Shown here one piece after another: positions 1-7,252 of a stretch of 9,027 bases of DNA (its first letter is position 1; each line of letters starts with the position of its first letter). The stretch lies in contig DOFA01000244.1 of the NCBI GenBank assembly GCA_003532195.1, positions 1-9,027 of the forward strand. The letters are read 5' to 3'. The position numbers and the translations under genes are program-made. This DNA is from Clostridiales bacterium (GTDB lineage: Bacteria; Bacillota; Clostridia; Saccharofermentanales; UBA5734). The notes under the pieces are model-generated. The model made no database searches. It saw only the letters and a program-made list of their open reading frames with translations, and was not told where the DNA came from.

Positions 1-1883
1 ATCAGGTTTTTCTCACGGGAGAAAAGCAGCGTTTTATGGTTATAAAGGATATCGCCGTAAGAACCGCGGCTGCCGAGGAGAATGGTTGACACTTCTGTCG
101 GGTTGGCAAAATCGGAGATGTCAAACAACGAGACTTTTATCCCCATATTGTAGGCATTATCACCTTCGTTCCGGACATCATAGCCGAACCCAAGGAGCAT
201 GTTTTCCGCATAGGGGTGCAGATAAGTGCTGTAGCCGGGGATCTTCAGCTGCCCCAGGACAACCGGCGAAGTCGGCTGGCTCAGATCGATCACAAACAGC
301 GGGTCGATATTGCGGAATGTCACGACATAAACCTGGTCGCCCATAAATCGGACAGATTTTATCGACTCTCCGGGAGCCAGGCCAGTTACGCTGCCGGCAA
401 TATTCAAGCTGCCGTCCAGAATATAGACATTATTCTTGGCGACATTGTTCCCTTCGCTGGTCCAGACTTCGCCGGTCGTTGTGGCGATCCGGAAATAGCC
501 TTCGTGTTCATCCATGCTGAATTGATTGATAATTGAACCCGGCACAGATCCCTTGCCGGCTTCGCTGATCTGGGCTCCGTCGAGGCGGAAGCGGTAGATG
601 TCAGTGGAATATGTGGCAATCGAATCTTCCTTGCCGTCCCACTTGTAATTCCAGGCAGCTACATAAAGATTTTCGGTCGAAGCATAAACAGAGCCGGATG
701 AACCCAGAATCGCCAGGATATCCGGTGTGCTGCCGTCATCCAGGGTGTCGATCGCCGTCAGCACCATCTGGTTGCTGATGTCGCCGCCCGGAAGGATTGA
801 AATCTTGTCCGGAGCAATTGTGTCCCAATCCTCAGCCGCGATCGGATCCAAATCGTCTCGGGTCGCCGGGAAGATATCGGCGGGATCGGGTTCGGTCTTC
901 TCATCAAAGTAAATGGAATACTGGTATTGGCTGGTCACAACATAGATAGCGGCGCCGATCTTGCGGGAAGTGACATAATATCCTTCCTGGGAAAATTGAC
1001 GAACCATCTTCGGGGCGGTCTTGTCGGAAAGATCATAAACGCGGGTCGTCGTGTATTGAATGTAATTGTTGTAATAATAACGTGGCGCAACAAAACCGGC
1101 ATCGGCTTTCTCGCTCGTGCCGCTGTCCGGTGGAGCAGCATCGGGAACTGCCGTTTCGGAGCCGCTGCCGGCGGGTTCTGATCCGCCTTCAGAGCTGGGG
1201 GCCGTTTCGGTCGGCTTGGTTTCGGTCGGTTTGGTTTCATCCGTTGGTGCGGGTTCGGTCGGCTTGGTTTCATCCGTTGGTGCGGGTTCGGTCGGCTTGG
1301 TTTCGGTCGGCTCAATGACCTCAATTTTTTCCGAGAGCCAGCCGTTGACGATCAGAGTCAGCCGGTCATTCACAACATCAAGGTACATCTCGACCGGCGT
1401 TTCTCCGGTAACATATTTTTCGGTTTCCACATTGACGACAAAAGCGACGTTCGCGATGACCTTCATCTGGGCCGGATTGCCGGCGTCAACGATGTAGAAG
1501 CGGTTGTTGGCGACCAGATACAAATAACGGCCGTCAGTTTTGATGATGTCAGCTTCATCAACCCCTTCGACCTGAATGTTAGTCTTGGAATAGTCATTGC
1601 CGGCGCCGGGCGCCTTCTCGGCACTGTTACGAGACTGAGCGTCAGTCAGGGCCCCGACCATGTCTGCCGTATAATAACGGTTCCAGTGATTGCGGGTGTC
1701 AGACTGGGCAGCACGGACAAGCTTGATCAGGGCTGCGTAATCTGCGGCACGAGTCAGCCCGTTATCTGGGCTGGTTGTTTGCTGGCTGTTGTTTAACGAG
1801 GGTGAAGTCTGCAGGATCGGACCGCTGCAGGCTGCCAAAAGTAAAGCCAGAATCAGGGGTAAAATCAAAAATATTCTTTTCAT
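1..1883 (-). CDS. Secreted beta-propeller domain lipoprotein (PF09826-like), 3' end beyond the window
   Basis: The reading frame is open for 627 codons and leaves the window without a stop. Residues 1-19 form a lipoprotein signal: Lys2-Arg3, a hydrophobic core, then LLAAC with Cys19 as the predicted lipidated residue, so the protein should be anchored outside the membrane. The hallmark of the 'C-terminal beta-propeller domain' family is clear at residues 97-118 (NDYSKTN, then QVEGVDEADIIKTDG). Blade-like repeats follow, such as VYDLSDKTAPK (282-292), FVIDLSQPTSP (530-540) and LFDISDFANPTEV (586-598), with the conserved SVRFMGD and GYSTYLHPY segments. A low-complexity Thr/Pro/Glu/Lys linker (about 191-260) separates the N-terminal part from the main propeller. 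ATG 1883 is chosen over the in-frame ATG 1889 because GGAGGG lies 6 bases before the former and touches the latter. From memory of the family, roughly 100 C-terminal residues are missing. Its substrate or partner is unknown; a role in envelope binding is only a guess. Confidence 0.93.
   Translation of the reverse strand, partial: MKRIFLILPLILALLLAACSGPILQTSPSLNNSQQTTSPDNGLTRAADYAALIKLVRAAQSDTRNHWNRYYTADMVGALTDAQSRNSAEKAPGAGNDYSKTNIQVEGVDEADIIKTDGRYLYLVANNRFYIVDAGNPAQMKVIANVAFVVNVETEKYVTGETPVEMYLDVVNDRLTLIVNGWLSEKIEVIEPTETKPTEPAPTDETKPTEPAPTDETKPTETKPTETAPSSEGGSEPAGSGSETAVPDAAPPDSGTSEKADAGFVAPRYYYNNYIQYTTTRVYDLSDKTAPKMVRQFSQEGYYVTSRKIGAAIYVVTSQYQYSIYFDEKTEPDPADIFPATRDDLDPIAAEDWDTIAPDKISILPGGDISNQMVLTAIDTLDDGSTPDILAILGSSGSVYASTENLYVAAWNYKWDGKEDSIATYSTDIYRFRLDGAQISEAGKGSVPGSIINQFSMDEHEGYFRIATTTGEVWTSEGNNVAKNNVYILDGSLNIAGSVTGLAPGESIKSVRFMGDQVYVVTFRNIDPLFVIDLSQPTSPVVLGQLKIPGYSTYLHPYAENMLLGFGYDVRNEGDNAYNMGIKVSLFDISDFANPTEVSTILLGSRGSYGDILYNHKTLLFSREKNL
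1226..1291 (-). repeat. Two tandem 33-bp units encoding the Pro-Thr-Glu linker of the lipoprotein
   Basis: Positions 1226-1258 and 1259-1291 are two adjacent 33-bp units that differ at a single base (t at 1230, c at 1263). Because the unit is a multiple of three it repeats an 11-residue block, ETKPTEPAPTD, without breaking the frame. Shorter related pieces (KPTET) flank it, so the repetitive zone covers about 1205-1317. This is typical of an unstructured linker between an anchored N-terminus and an extracellular domain, and the near-identity suggests recent duplication. Confidence 0.93.
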
Positions 1884-1889
1884 GGCCAT

Positions 1890-1895
1890 CCCTCC
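1890..1895 (-). promoter_or_regulatory. Ribosome binding site deciding the lipoprotein start
   Basis: GGAGGG on the minus strand is followed by ATGGCCATG. The first ATG (1889) directly abuts the site, while the second (1883) has a normal 6-base spacing and starts a clean lipoprotein signal peptide, so 1883 is preferred. The 92-base gap back to purB (1884-1975) holds no convincing promoter or terminator, so read-through from purB is likely. Confidence 0.8.
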
Positions 1896-1975
1896 GTCTA
1901 TCGTCAATATGGGCCAATGATCTTCCAATCACTTAGACGCAGGGAATTTTCAGATGTTCCCGTTCCCGCTCAGGC

Positions 1976-3421
1976 TCAGACTTTCAGGTCGGCGCCGGAG
2001 ATGGCGGCTGTTTCGCCGGACAGCAGAGGCATAACCGATTGGTCAAGAAATTCATCAACCTGCTGCGGCGACCGGCCAATATAGAGCGACGCGTCCAGCA
2101 GCCGGTCCAGATCAGCCGCTGCCAGGCCAAAAGCCGGATCAGCAGCGATTCTCGACAGCAGGTCGTTGGGGGCTCCAGTCTTTTTCATCCTATTGCCGGC
2201 TTCCTGGCTATGCACACGGATTCTTTCATGCAATTCCTGGCGGTCACCGCCTTGTTTGACAGCTGCCATCAGGATGTTTTCAGTTGCCAGGAAAGGCAGC
2301 TCGTCCGCCAGATGGCGCCGGATGACTTCCGGATAAACAACCAGGCCGCCGCTGATGTTCTGATACAAGAGAAGAATCGCATCGGTAGCCAGAAAGGCTT
2401 CCGGCACCGCAATACGCTTGTTGGCCGAATCGTCCAGCGTCCTTTCCAGCCATTGGGCAGCCGCGGTCAACGCCGGGTTCATGGCGGCGGTCATAACATA
2501 GCGGGCCAGCGAAGCAATTCGTTCGCTGCGCATTGGATTGCGTTTATAAGCCATAGCTGAAGAACCGATCTGGTTCTGTTCAAAAGGTTCTTCGACTTCC
2601 TTCAGATGCTGCAGCAGCCGGATGTCATTGCTGAATTTCGCGGCGCTCTGGGCAATGCCGGCCAAAACGTTGAGAACCCGGCTGTCCTCTTTACGGGAAT
2701 AGGTTTGGCCGGAAACCGGATATACGTCAGAAAACCCCATCTTGGCCGCTATCCGGCGATCCAGTTCCAGGGTTTTCGCATGATCGCCGTCGAACAAACT
2801 GAGAAAACTGGCTTGAGTGCCGGTTGTTCCCTTGCTGCCCAGAAAGCGCAGGCTGCCGGATACATAATCCAGATCGGCCAGGTCGCTGATCAGGTCCTGC
2901 AGCCAGAGGGTGGCCCGCTTGCCCACGGTTACCGGCTGGGCGGCTTGAAAATGCGTGAACCCCAATGTTGGCAGATCCTTGTTGCTGCGGGCAAAACCGG
3001 CCAGCTGACAGATGACCGCCAGCAAGCGCTGCCGAATCAAACCGAGGCCTTCCCGCATCAGGATCAGATCGGTGTTATCACCAACATAGCAGGATGTGGC
3101 GCCCAAATGGATTATCCCTCTGGCTGCCGGGCATTGTTCGCCATAAACATGGACATGGGCCATGACGTCGTGCCTGACCAGAGCTTCTTCCCGGGCTGCC
3201 GCCGCATAGTCGATCTCTTCCGCATGCAGCCGCATCTCGGCGATCTGGGCATCGGAAATGGGTAACCCCAGTTCCTGCTCCGCTTCAGCTAAAGCGATCC
3301 ACAGACGTCGCCAGGTCTTGAATTTGCGGTCCGGCGAAAACAACTGCCGCATCGCCGGGCTTGCGTATCGGCTATTTAAGGGACTTTCGTATTCGTCTTT
3401 GATGATGGTTTTCTCTTTCAT
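1976..3421 (-). CDS. purB: Adenylosuccinate lyase, long eukaryote-like type
   Basis: This cytoplasmic enzyme of the fumarase/aspartase superfamily cleaves SAICAR to AICAR and adenylosuccinate to AMP, releasing fumarate each time. The 481-residue length and the motifs HLGATSCYVGDNTD (105-118), GFTHFQAAQ (154-162) and KGTTGTQASF (197-206) match the type seen in animals and many Clostridia and Bacteroidetes rather than the shorter B. subtilis type. Expected catalytic residues are His84 (RHDV), His157 (FTHFQ) and a serine of the flexible signature loop (Ser287 or Ser288 in GSSAMAYKRN, 286-295). The usual proline of SSAMPYKRN is Ala291 here; the broad fumarate lyase signature is still satisfied. 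Its ATG overlaps the stop of the upstream aminotransferase by 4 bases (ATGA), and no strong ribosome binding site of its own is visible, so translation is probably coupled. The protein is complete and shows no sign of decay. Confidence 0.97.
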   Translation of the reverse strand: MKEKTIIKDEYESPLNSRYASPAMRQLFSPDRKFKTWRRLWIALAEAEQELGLPISDAQIAEMRLHAEEIDYAAAAREEALVRHDVMAHVHVYGEQCPAARGIIHLGATSCYVGDNTDLILMREGLGLIRQRLLAVICQLAGFARSNKDLPTLGFTHFQAAQPVTVGKRATLWLQDLISDLADLDYVSGSLRFLGSKGTTGTQASFLSLFDGDHAKTLELDRRIAAKMGFSDVYPVSGQTYSRKEDSRVLNVLAGIAQSAAKFSNDIRLLQHLKEVEEPFEQNQIGSSAMAYKRNPMRSERIASLARYVMTAAMNPALTAAAQWLERTLDDSANKRIAVPEAFLATDAILLLYQNISGGLVVYPEVIRRHLADELPFLATENILMAAVKQGGDRQELHERIRVHSQEAGNRMKKTGAPNDLLSRIAADPAFGLAAADLDRLLDASLYIGRSPQQVDEFLDQSVMPLLSGETAAISGADLKV

Positions 3422-4704
3422 GATGGATTCCCCATTTGCCGCAGGGCAGCCAACCGAATGCAGACCGTCAGAACTTCGAGGGCCTGGCGCAGTTCAGCGA
3501 GTGTCGGGTAAGATGGCGCGAGGCGGATATTGGTGTCTTGCGGATCGCGTCCATATGGGAAGGTATTTCCAGCCGGGGTCACTTCCACACCGCATTCTTT
3601 AGCCAGCCGGACTACTTCGGCGGCGGTGCCGGTCCAAACATACAGGCTGACAAAATAACCTCCGCGCGGCTTCTGCCAGCGGCAAATCCCGGTTTCAGCC
3701 AGATCGCGGGCCAGAATTTCCTCAACCAGGTCAAATCTCGGCCGCAGCAGGGCAGCCTGGCTTTTCATCAATTCGAGGACATGAGTTTTGTCCTTTAAAA
3801 AGCGGCAATGGCGCAGCTGGTTGATTTTGTCCGGGCCAATGGTCTGAATCGACATTTGCTTGCGGATAAAAGCCAGATTGGCGAGGCTGGATGCCAGGCA
3901 GGCAATCCCGGCGCCGGCCCAGGTGATTTTTGAAGATGAGGCAAATTCAAAAACCCGGTCCGGGTTGCCGGCTTCGGCGCATAAACCGATGATATCCGGA
4001 GTGCTTTCCGGAAATTCCGGATCCAGGTGATGGACGACATAGGCATTGTCCCAGAAAATCCGGAAATCAGGCGCTGCGGTCGGCATAGCGGCCAAACGGC
4101 GGCAGGTGGCTTCCGAACAGGTGATGCCGTCCGGATTGCTGTAGACCGGAACCAGCCACATGCCCTTGATCGACGGATCAGCGGCGGCCAGGGCTTCAAC
4201 CTGATCCATATCCGGTCCTTCCGGTGTCATGGGAACAGGAATCATTTCAAACCCCAGGGCCTGGGTTACGAAAAAGTGGCGGTCATAACCGGGCACCGGG
4301 CAGATGAACCGGATCTTGTCCAGATGCGACCAGGGTTTCTCAGCGCCGGGCAAGGCAAAGAGCATGGCTTTGACCAGCGTGTCATACATCAGGTTCAAGC
4401 TGGAATTGCCCAGAACCATGACCTGCTGCGGCGTCGTATGCAACAGGTCGGCAAATAGCTGCCTGGCTTCCGGCAAACCGTCGATACCGCCGTAGTTGCG
4501 GCAATCCGTACCGTCAGCGGCTTTGAAGTCGTTCGGCCCGAGACAGGTTGTCAATCCGGCAGACAAGTCCAGTTGTTCGGGAGATGGAACGCCGCGGGTC
4601 ATCTTTAGTTTGAGCGGCTGCTGCCGGTACTGCTGGTATTGCTGCTCCATGATCTGCAGTTCCTGATTGAATTGTTCGGGTGTCATGGCCAAATATGACG
4701 GCAT
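3418..4704 (-). CDS. Subgroup-Ic PLP-dependent aminotransferase, probable aspartate aminotransferase
   Basis: This fold-type I PLP enzyme of 428 residues most likely interconverts aspartate plus 2-oxoglutarate with oxaloacetate plus glutamate. Visible landmarks are YGGIDGLPEAR (71-81), the GNSS segment (99-102), Asn190 in YSNPDG, Asp219 and Tyr222 in FWDNAY, the PLP-binding Lys259 in SSSK, and Arg394 in NIRLAPS, which would bind the substrate carboxylate. The N-terminal region and these motifs fit the 'Asp_aminotransf' family (PF12897), to which the AspT type of Corynebacterium belongs, rather than classical AspC. The start is placed at ATG 4704, not ATG 4722, because GGGAGGA lies 6 bases before 4704 while 4722 has no such site. 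It is the first gene after the promoter at 4755-4783 and overlaps purB. Substrate specificity is inferred from family; a related aromatic or MocR-like activity is less likely because there is no DNA-binding domain. Confidence 0.88.
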   Translation of the reverse strand: MPSYLAMTPEQFNQELQIMEQQYQQYRQQPLKLKMTRGVPSPEQLDLSAGLTTCLGPNDFKAADGTDCRNYGGIDGLPEARQLFADLLHTTPQQVMVLGNSSLNLMYDTLVKAMLFALPGAEKPWSHLDKIRFICPVPGYDRHFFVTQALGFEMIPVPMTPEGPDMDQVEALAAADPSIKGMWLVPVYSNPDGITCSEATCRRLAAMPTAAPDFRIFWDNAYVVHHLDPEFPESTPDIIGLCAEAGNPDRVFEFASSSKITWAGAGIACLASSLANLAFIRKQMSIQTIGPDKINQLRHCRFLKDKTHVLELMKSQAALLRPRFDLVEEILARDLAETGICRWQKPRGGYFVSLYVWTGTAAEVVRLAKECGVEVTPAGNTFPYGRDPQDTNIRLAPSYPTLAELRQALEVLTVCIRLAALRQMGNPS

Positions 4705-4710
4705 TCTGAG

Positions 4711-4717
4711 TCCTCCC
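4711..4717 (-). promoter_or_regulatory. Ribosome binding site deciding the aminotransferase start
   Basis: GGGAGGA on the minus strand ends 6 bases before ATG 4704. It lies inside the longer reading frame that begins at ATG 4722, which shows that the longer frame is not the real start. Confidence 0.85.
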
Positions 4718-4754
4718 TGCATAAGTTATAGAATTCCTGCTTCATATGCCAATT

Positions 4755-4783
4755 ATTATAATCGAGCGCATCATCCGGAACAA
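4755..4783 (-). promoter_or_regulatory. Sigma-A type promoter for the aminotransferase-purB genes
   Basis: On the minus strand TTGTTC (4783-4778) is followed after exactly 17 bases by a perfect TATAAT (4760-4755). The -35 keeps the TTG core but only 3 of 6 bases match consensus. Transcription should begin near 4748, giving a 5' leader of about 45 bases before ATG 4704. The promoter lies in the 108-base gap after yraN, in which I see no clear intrinsic terminator, so the region upstream may also read through. Confidence 0.72.
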
Positions 4784-4812
4784 GTTTTTATCAGGGCTAA
4801 TTGATCAACATT

Positions 4813-5193
4813 TCAAACATTTCCGAACGGGAACGTTTCGATGGCGCCGATCTTTCCGTTTACCGAGATATGAACCAATGCTGCAAGAAACATGACGTCG
4901 CAATTCATCATTTGCTTTTCTTTCAGGAAACACCAGGCTGTCTGGCGCAGCCGCCTGACTTTGGCCGGCGTGATTGTGACGGCTAAACCGCCGTAAGCTT
5001 CAGCCCGGCTGCGGGCCTTGACTTCGATGATAACCAGGCGGTTATCCTTCCAGGCGACCAAATCCAGTTCACCCAGGCGGTTTATCCGGTAATTGCGCGC
5101 GATGATACGATAGCCCTCTTGCTCCAATTTCCCGGCAACAGCTTGTTCGGCGGCACAGCCTAAGCCGGCGGCAGATTCCCGGCCCGGTATCAC
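4813..5193 (-). CDS. yraN: YraN family (UPF0102) nuclease-like protein
   Basis: This small protein of the restriction-endonuclease-like fold is commonly encoded next to rnhB; its exact role is unsettled. The core motifs are present: Glu16 in CAAEQAV, RNYRINRLGELD (33-44), with Glu42 and Asp44, and EVK (57-59), which together resemble a PD-(D/E)XK active site. With the start at GTG 5193 the protein has 126 residues, close to the usual length of about 120. A longer frame opens at TTG 5289 but would overlap rnhB by 100 bases and add a non-conserved tail. The chosen GTG overlaps the rnhB stop as GTGA (4 bases) and follows AGGGGT by 9 bases, pointing to coupled translation with rnhB. The family is recognised with confidence; a DNA or RNA processing role is inference. 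Confidence 0.9.
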   Translation of the reverse strand: MIPGRESAAGLGCAAEQAVAGKLEQEGYRIIARNYRINRLGELDLVAWKDNRLVIIEVKARSRAEAYGGLAVTITPAKVRRLRQTAWCFLKEKQMMNCDVMFLAALVHISVNGKIGAIETFPFGNV

Positions 5194-5897
5194 GGCCGAT
5201 TTACCCCTGTTTGATCTGGTTTTATAAACTGCCGCCCGGCAAGCTGATCCGCTATTGATCGCAAGAATGTCTGCCGATGGATTGGGCAAGGCCCAAGCTG
5301 CATCAAGGCGGCATAATGATCCGTCGTCCCGTAGCCTTTATGCCGCTCAAATCCGTACCCCGGATATACCTCTTCATACTCGCTCATCAGACGATCACGG
5401 GTCACTTTAGCCAGAATTGAAGCGGCTGCAATGGATACTGAGAGCGCATCGCCGCGTATGATCGGCCATACTGGCGATATAACGCCGGTCAGGCGCACGG
5501 CGTCAATCAGCAGCAAATCCGGTTTGACTTTCAGCCCTGCAATCGCCTGACGCATGGCTTGACAGGTTGCCTGGAGAATATTGATCCGGTCGATTATTTG
5601 CGGATCAGTGAAAGCAACCTGCCAGGCCAGGGACTGGCCGACAATCAAGGCGTATAGGCGGTCACGGCTGGCCGGCGTCAGTTTTTTCGAGTCGTTCAGA
5701 CCAAGAATCGGCCTTGCCGGATCCAAGATGCAGGCGGCGGCGACTACCGGTCCGGCCAGAGGTCCGCGGCCAGCTTCATCGATACCGGCAACCTGCGTGA
5801 ATCCTTGCTGCCAGGCTTGCCTCTCGTAAGCTAGCATACTCTCATATTGATTTTGCAGTTTCTGAATTTTTTCTACACCTTTTTTTTCTTTATCCAT
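5190..5897 (-). CDS. rnhB: Ribonuclease HII
   Basis: RNase HII cleaves the RNA strand of RNA:DNA hybrids and removes single ribonucleotides misincorporated in DNA. The 235-residue protein has the expected order of motifs: GIDEAGRGPLAGP (38-50) with Asp40, Glu41 and the GRG loop that recognises the RNA-DNA junction, DSKKL (69-73), Asp132 in LLLIDAV, AAASILAKVTRD (157-168) with Asp168, and the C-terminal HKGYGT and HRQTF segments. All four acidic catalytic residues are present. The N-terminal stretch of about 35 residues is charged and helical, as in many Firmicutes RNase HII proteins. AAGGAAG stands a few bases before ATG 5897. It follows rbgA after 52 bases, the arrangement seen in B. subtilis (ylqF-rnhB), and overlaps yraN. 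Confidence 0.97.
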   Translation of the reverse strand: MDKEKKGVEKIQKLQNQYESMLAYERQAWQQGFTQVAGIDEAGRGPLAGPVVAAACILDPARPILGLNDSKKLTPASRDRLYALIVGQSLAWQVAFTDPQIIDRINILQATCQAMRQAIAGLKVKPDLLLIDAVRLTGVISPVWPIIRGDALSVSIAAASILAKVTRDRLMSEYEEVYPGYGFERHKGYGTTDHYAALMQLGPCPIHRQTFLRSIADQLAGRQFIKPDQTGVNRP

Positions 5898-5949
5898 GCT
5901 GCTTCCTTCTATCGATCAGCCTATCATGCTAAGAAGCTTTGCGTCAAAA

Positions 5950-6807
5950 TCAGGAATCAGACGGACGTTCCAAGCTGATCCTGCCGATGGCGCCCGAACG
6001 CAGTTCATCAAGAAACAAGGCGGCAAACCTCAGGTTGTCCGTCCGGCCTCCAGACATCAGACAGCCGCGTCGCTGCGCCGCGGCTTCAAGCAACTTGAAT
6101 CCAGGCAGTTCCAGATTATCCAGGTGAAAACGGCTGCGGATCAGCTCCGGATACAGGCGAGCCAGCAGAACCAGCCCGCCGGCGGCAATTTCCTCGAGTG
6201 GCAGGAGGTCGTCGCGGATTGCCCCGGTCGCGGCCAGGCGCAGCTGCTGGAGACCGCTGCCGAGTCTGGGCCACAGCACGCCAGGCGAATCCAGCAAATC
6301 CAGCTGTCCCTTGGTTCGGATCCAGCTTATCTGTTTGGTCACGCCGGGCCGGTCAGCGGTCATCGCCGATTTGCGGCCGCAAAGCGTATTAATCAGAGTC
6401 GATTTCCCTGTGTTGGGTATGCCGGCGACCATAACGCGAACCGGACGGAAAATGCGGCCCCGAGCCAGGGCTTTTTCGGTTTTGCCGCGATTCATGTCGA
6501 TTGCGGCTTGATTTAAAGCAGCCAGCCCGCTGCGCTTTTTACTGTCGCAAGCCAGCGCGGTCACCCCTTGACTGCGATACCATTCCAACCAGATTTTCGT
6601 TATCGCCGGATCGGCTAAGTCAGATTTATTCAGAACCAGAAGCCGGGGCTTTGTTCCCAAAAGACGGTTCAGCTCCGGATTGCGGCTGCTCTCAGGTATT
6701 CTGGCATCACAGGTTTCGAAAACCAGATCGACCTGCTGCATATGCTGCTGCAATTCACGCAGCGTTTTTGCCATGTGGCCGGGAAACCAGTTGATCTCCA
6801 GGTTCAT
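5950..6807 (-). CDS. rbgA: Ribosome biogenesis GTPase A (YlqF)
   Basis: This circularly permuted GTPase acts at a late step of 50S subunit assembly. Its GTPase motifs appear in the permuted order G4-G5-G1-G2-G3: NKSD (60-63), DSK (88-90), GIPNTGKST (129-137), the PGVTK segment (154-158) and DSPG (173-176). The N-terminal WFPGHMAK (7-14), with the His11 typical of the family, and DARIPESSRNP (34-44) are also present, followed by a C-terminal helical domain. ATG 6807 gives 285 residues, about the length of the B. subtilis protein (282), and places MNLEINWFPGHM at the N-terminus. Longer frames back to 6912 add non-conserved sequence and run through the terminator. A purine-rich GGAAAGGGG site precedes the start. 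I see no convincing promoter in the short gap after the terminator, so expression may depend on read-through. Confidence 0.96.
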   Translation of the reverse strand: MNLEINWFPGHMAKTLRELQQHMQQVDLVFETCDARIPESSRNPELNRLLGTKPRLLVLNKSDLADPAITKIWLEWYRSQGVTALACDSKKRSGLAALNQAAIDMNRGKTEKALARGRIFRPVRVMVAGIPNTGKSTLINTLCGRKSAMTADRPGVTKQISWIRTKGQLDLLDSPGVLWPRLGSGLQQLRLAATGAIRDDLLPLEEIAAGGLVLLARLYPELIRSRFHLDNLELPGFKLLEAAAQRRGCLMSGGRTDNLRFAALFLDELRSGAIGRISLERPSDS

Positions 6808-6856
6808 GCCCCCCTTTCCGGCAATCATTCCCGTCTCGGGCTGTAAATGTATCCCG

Positions 6857-6887
6857 AATAATAAAGGGACCTTGCGGCAGGTCCCTT
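6857..6887 (-). terminator. Intrinsic terminator after rplS
   Basis: A perfect 9-bp stem (6887-6879 with 6872-6864) closes a 6-base loop and is followed on the minus strand by TATTATT, continuing the T-rich end of the stem. It begins 11 bases after the L19 stop codon. The T tract is interrupted by two A residues, so termination may be partial, which would allow rbgA, rnhB and yraN to be reached by read-through. Confidence 0.85.
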
Positions 6888-6898
6888 CGGGTTTCTGA

Positions 6899-7252
6899 TC
6901 ATTTCTTGGCAATCAGTTTTTCTTTGATCTTAGCCGATTTGCCGACTCTGTCGCGCAGATAATAAAGTTTGGCTCTGCGGACCAAGCCTTTTCTGACAAT
7001 TTCAATCTTGTCAATTTTCGGTGAATGGACCGGCAAGATGCGCTCGACGCCAACTCCATACGACAGGCGCCGGACATTGATCGTTTCCGTTAAGCCACCG
7101 CCTTTGCGGGCGATTACTGTGCCTTCGAAAACTTGAACGCGTTCGCGGTTGCCTTCTTTGATTTTCAGATGCACTTTGACAAAATCGCCGATTTCGACTT
7201 CGGGATAAGCATTGCGCAACTGTTCGCTTTCAATAGCTTTCAAAATGTCCAT
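6899..7252 (-). CDS. rplS: 50S ribosomal protein L19
   Basis: L19 lies at the interface of the two ribosomal subunits. The protein has 117 residues and the family features in order: the N-terminal helix MDILKAIESEQLR, the SH3-like barrel with GDFVKVHLKIKEGNRERVQVF... split across 22-42, FEGTVIARKGGG (42-53), the RRLSYGVGVERILP loop (61-74), SPKIDKIEIVRKG (77-89) and the basic tail. GGGAGGA (7266-7260) lies 7 bases before ATG 7252; the longer frame from ATG 7285 would read through this site and is rejected. Its own promoter (7325-7353), leader and terminator suggest it can be transcribed as a single gene in addition to any read-through from the rpsP operon. Confidence 0.98.
   Translation of the reverse strand: MDILKAIESEQLRNAYPEVEIGDFVKVHLKIKEGNRERVQVFEGTVIARKGGGLTETINVRRLSYGVGVERILPVHSPKIDKIEIVRKGLVRRAKLYYLRDRVGKSAKIKEKLIAKK

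Noticed and set aside
935..1324. Minus-strand frame of 129 codons rich in Arg-Pro-Asn-His repeats
   Set aside because: It is another frame of the lipoprotein gene; its repeats come from the 33-bp units that encode the Pro-Thr-Glu linker.
1941..1965. Short hairpin GGGAA/TTCCC after purB as a terminator
   Set aside because: The stem has only 5 bp with a 10-base loop, and no T tract follows on the minus strand.
1884..1975. Possible promoter for the lipoprotein (TTGGAA or TTGACG in the gap after purB)
   Set aside because: No acceptable -10 stands at 16-18 bases from either hexamer.
2606..3265. Plus-strand frame of 219 codons opposite purB
   Set aside because: It lies fully inside a well-supported minus-strand gene, has no recognisable motif, and reflects codon bias of the opposite strand.
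5896..6516. Plus-strand frame of 206 codons opposite rbgA
   Set aside because: The opposite strand encodes all GTPase motifs of RbgA; this frame has no family features.
6808..6856. Promoter for rbgA using TACATT as -10
   Set aside because: There is no TTGACA-like hexamer at the required distance; the matching position falls inside the terminator stem.
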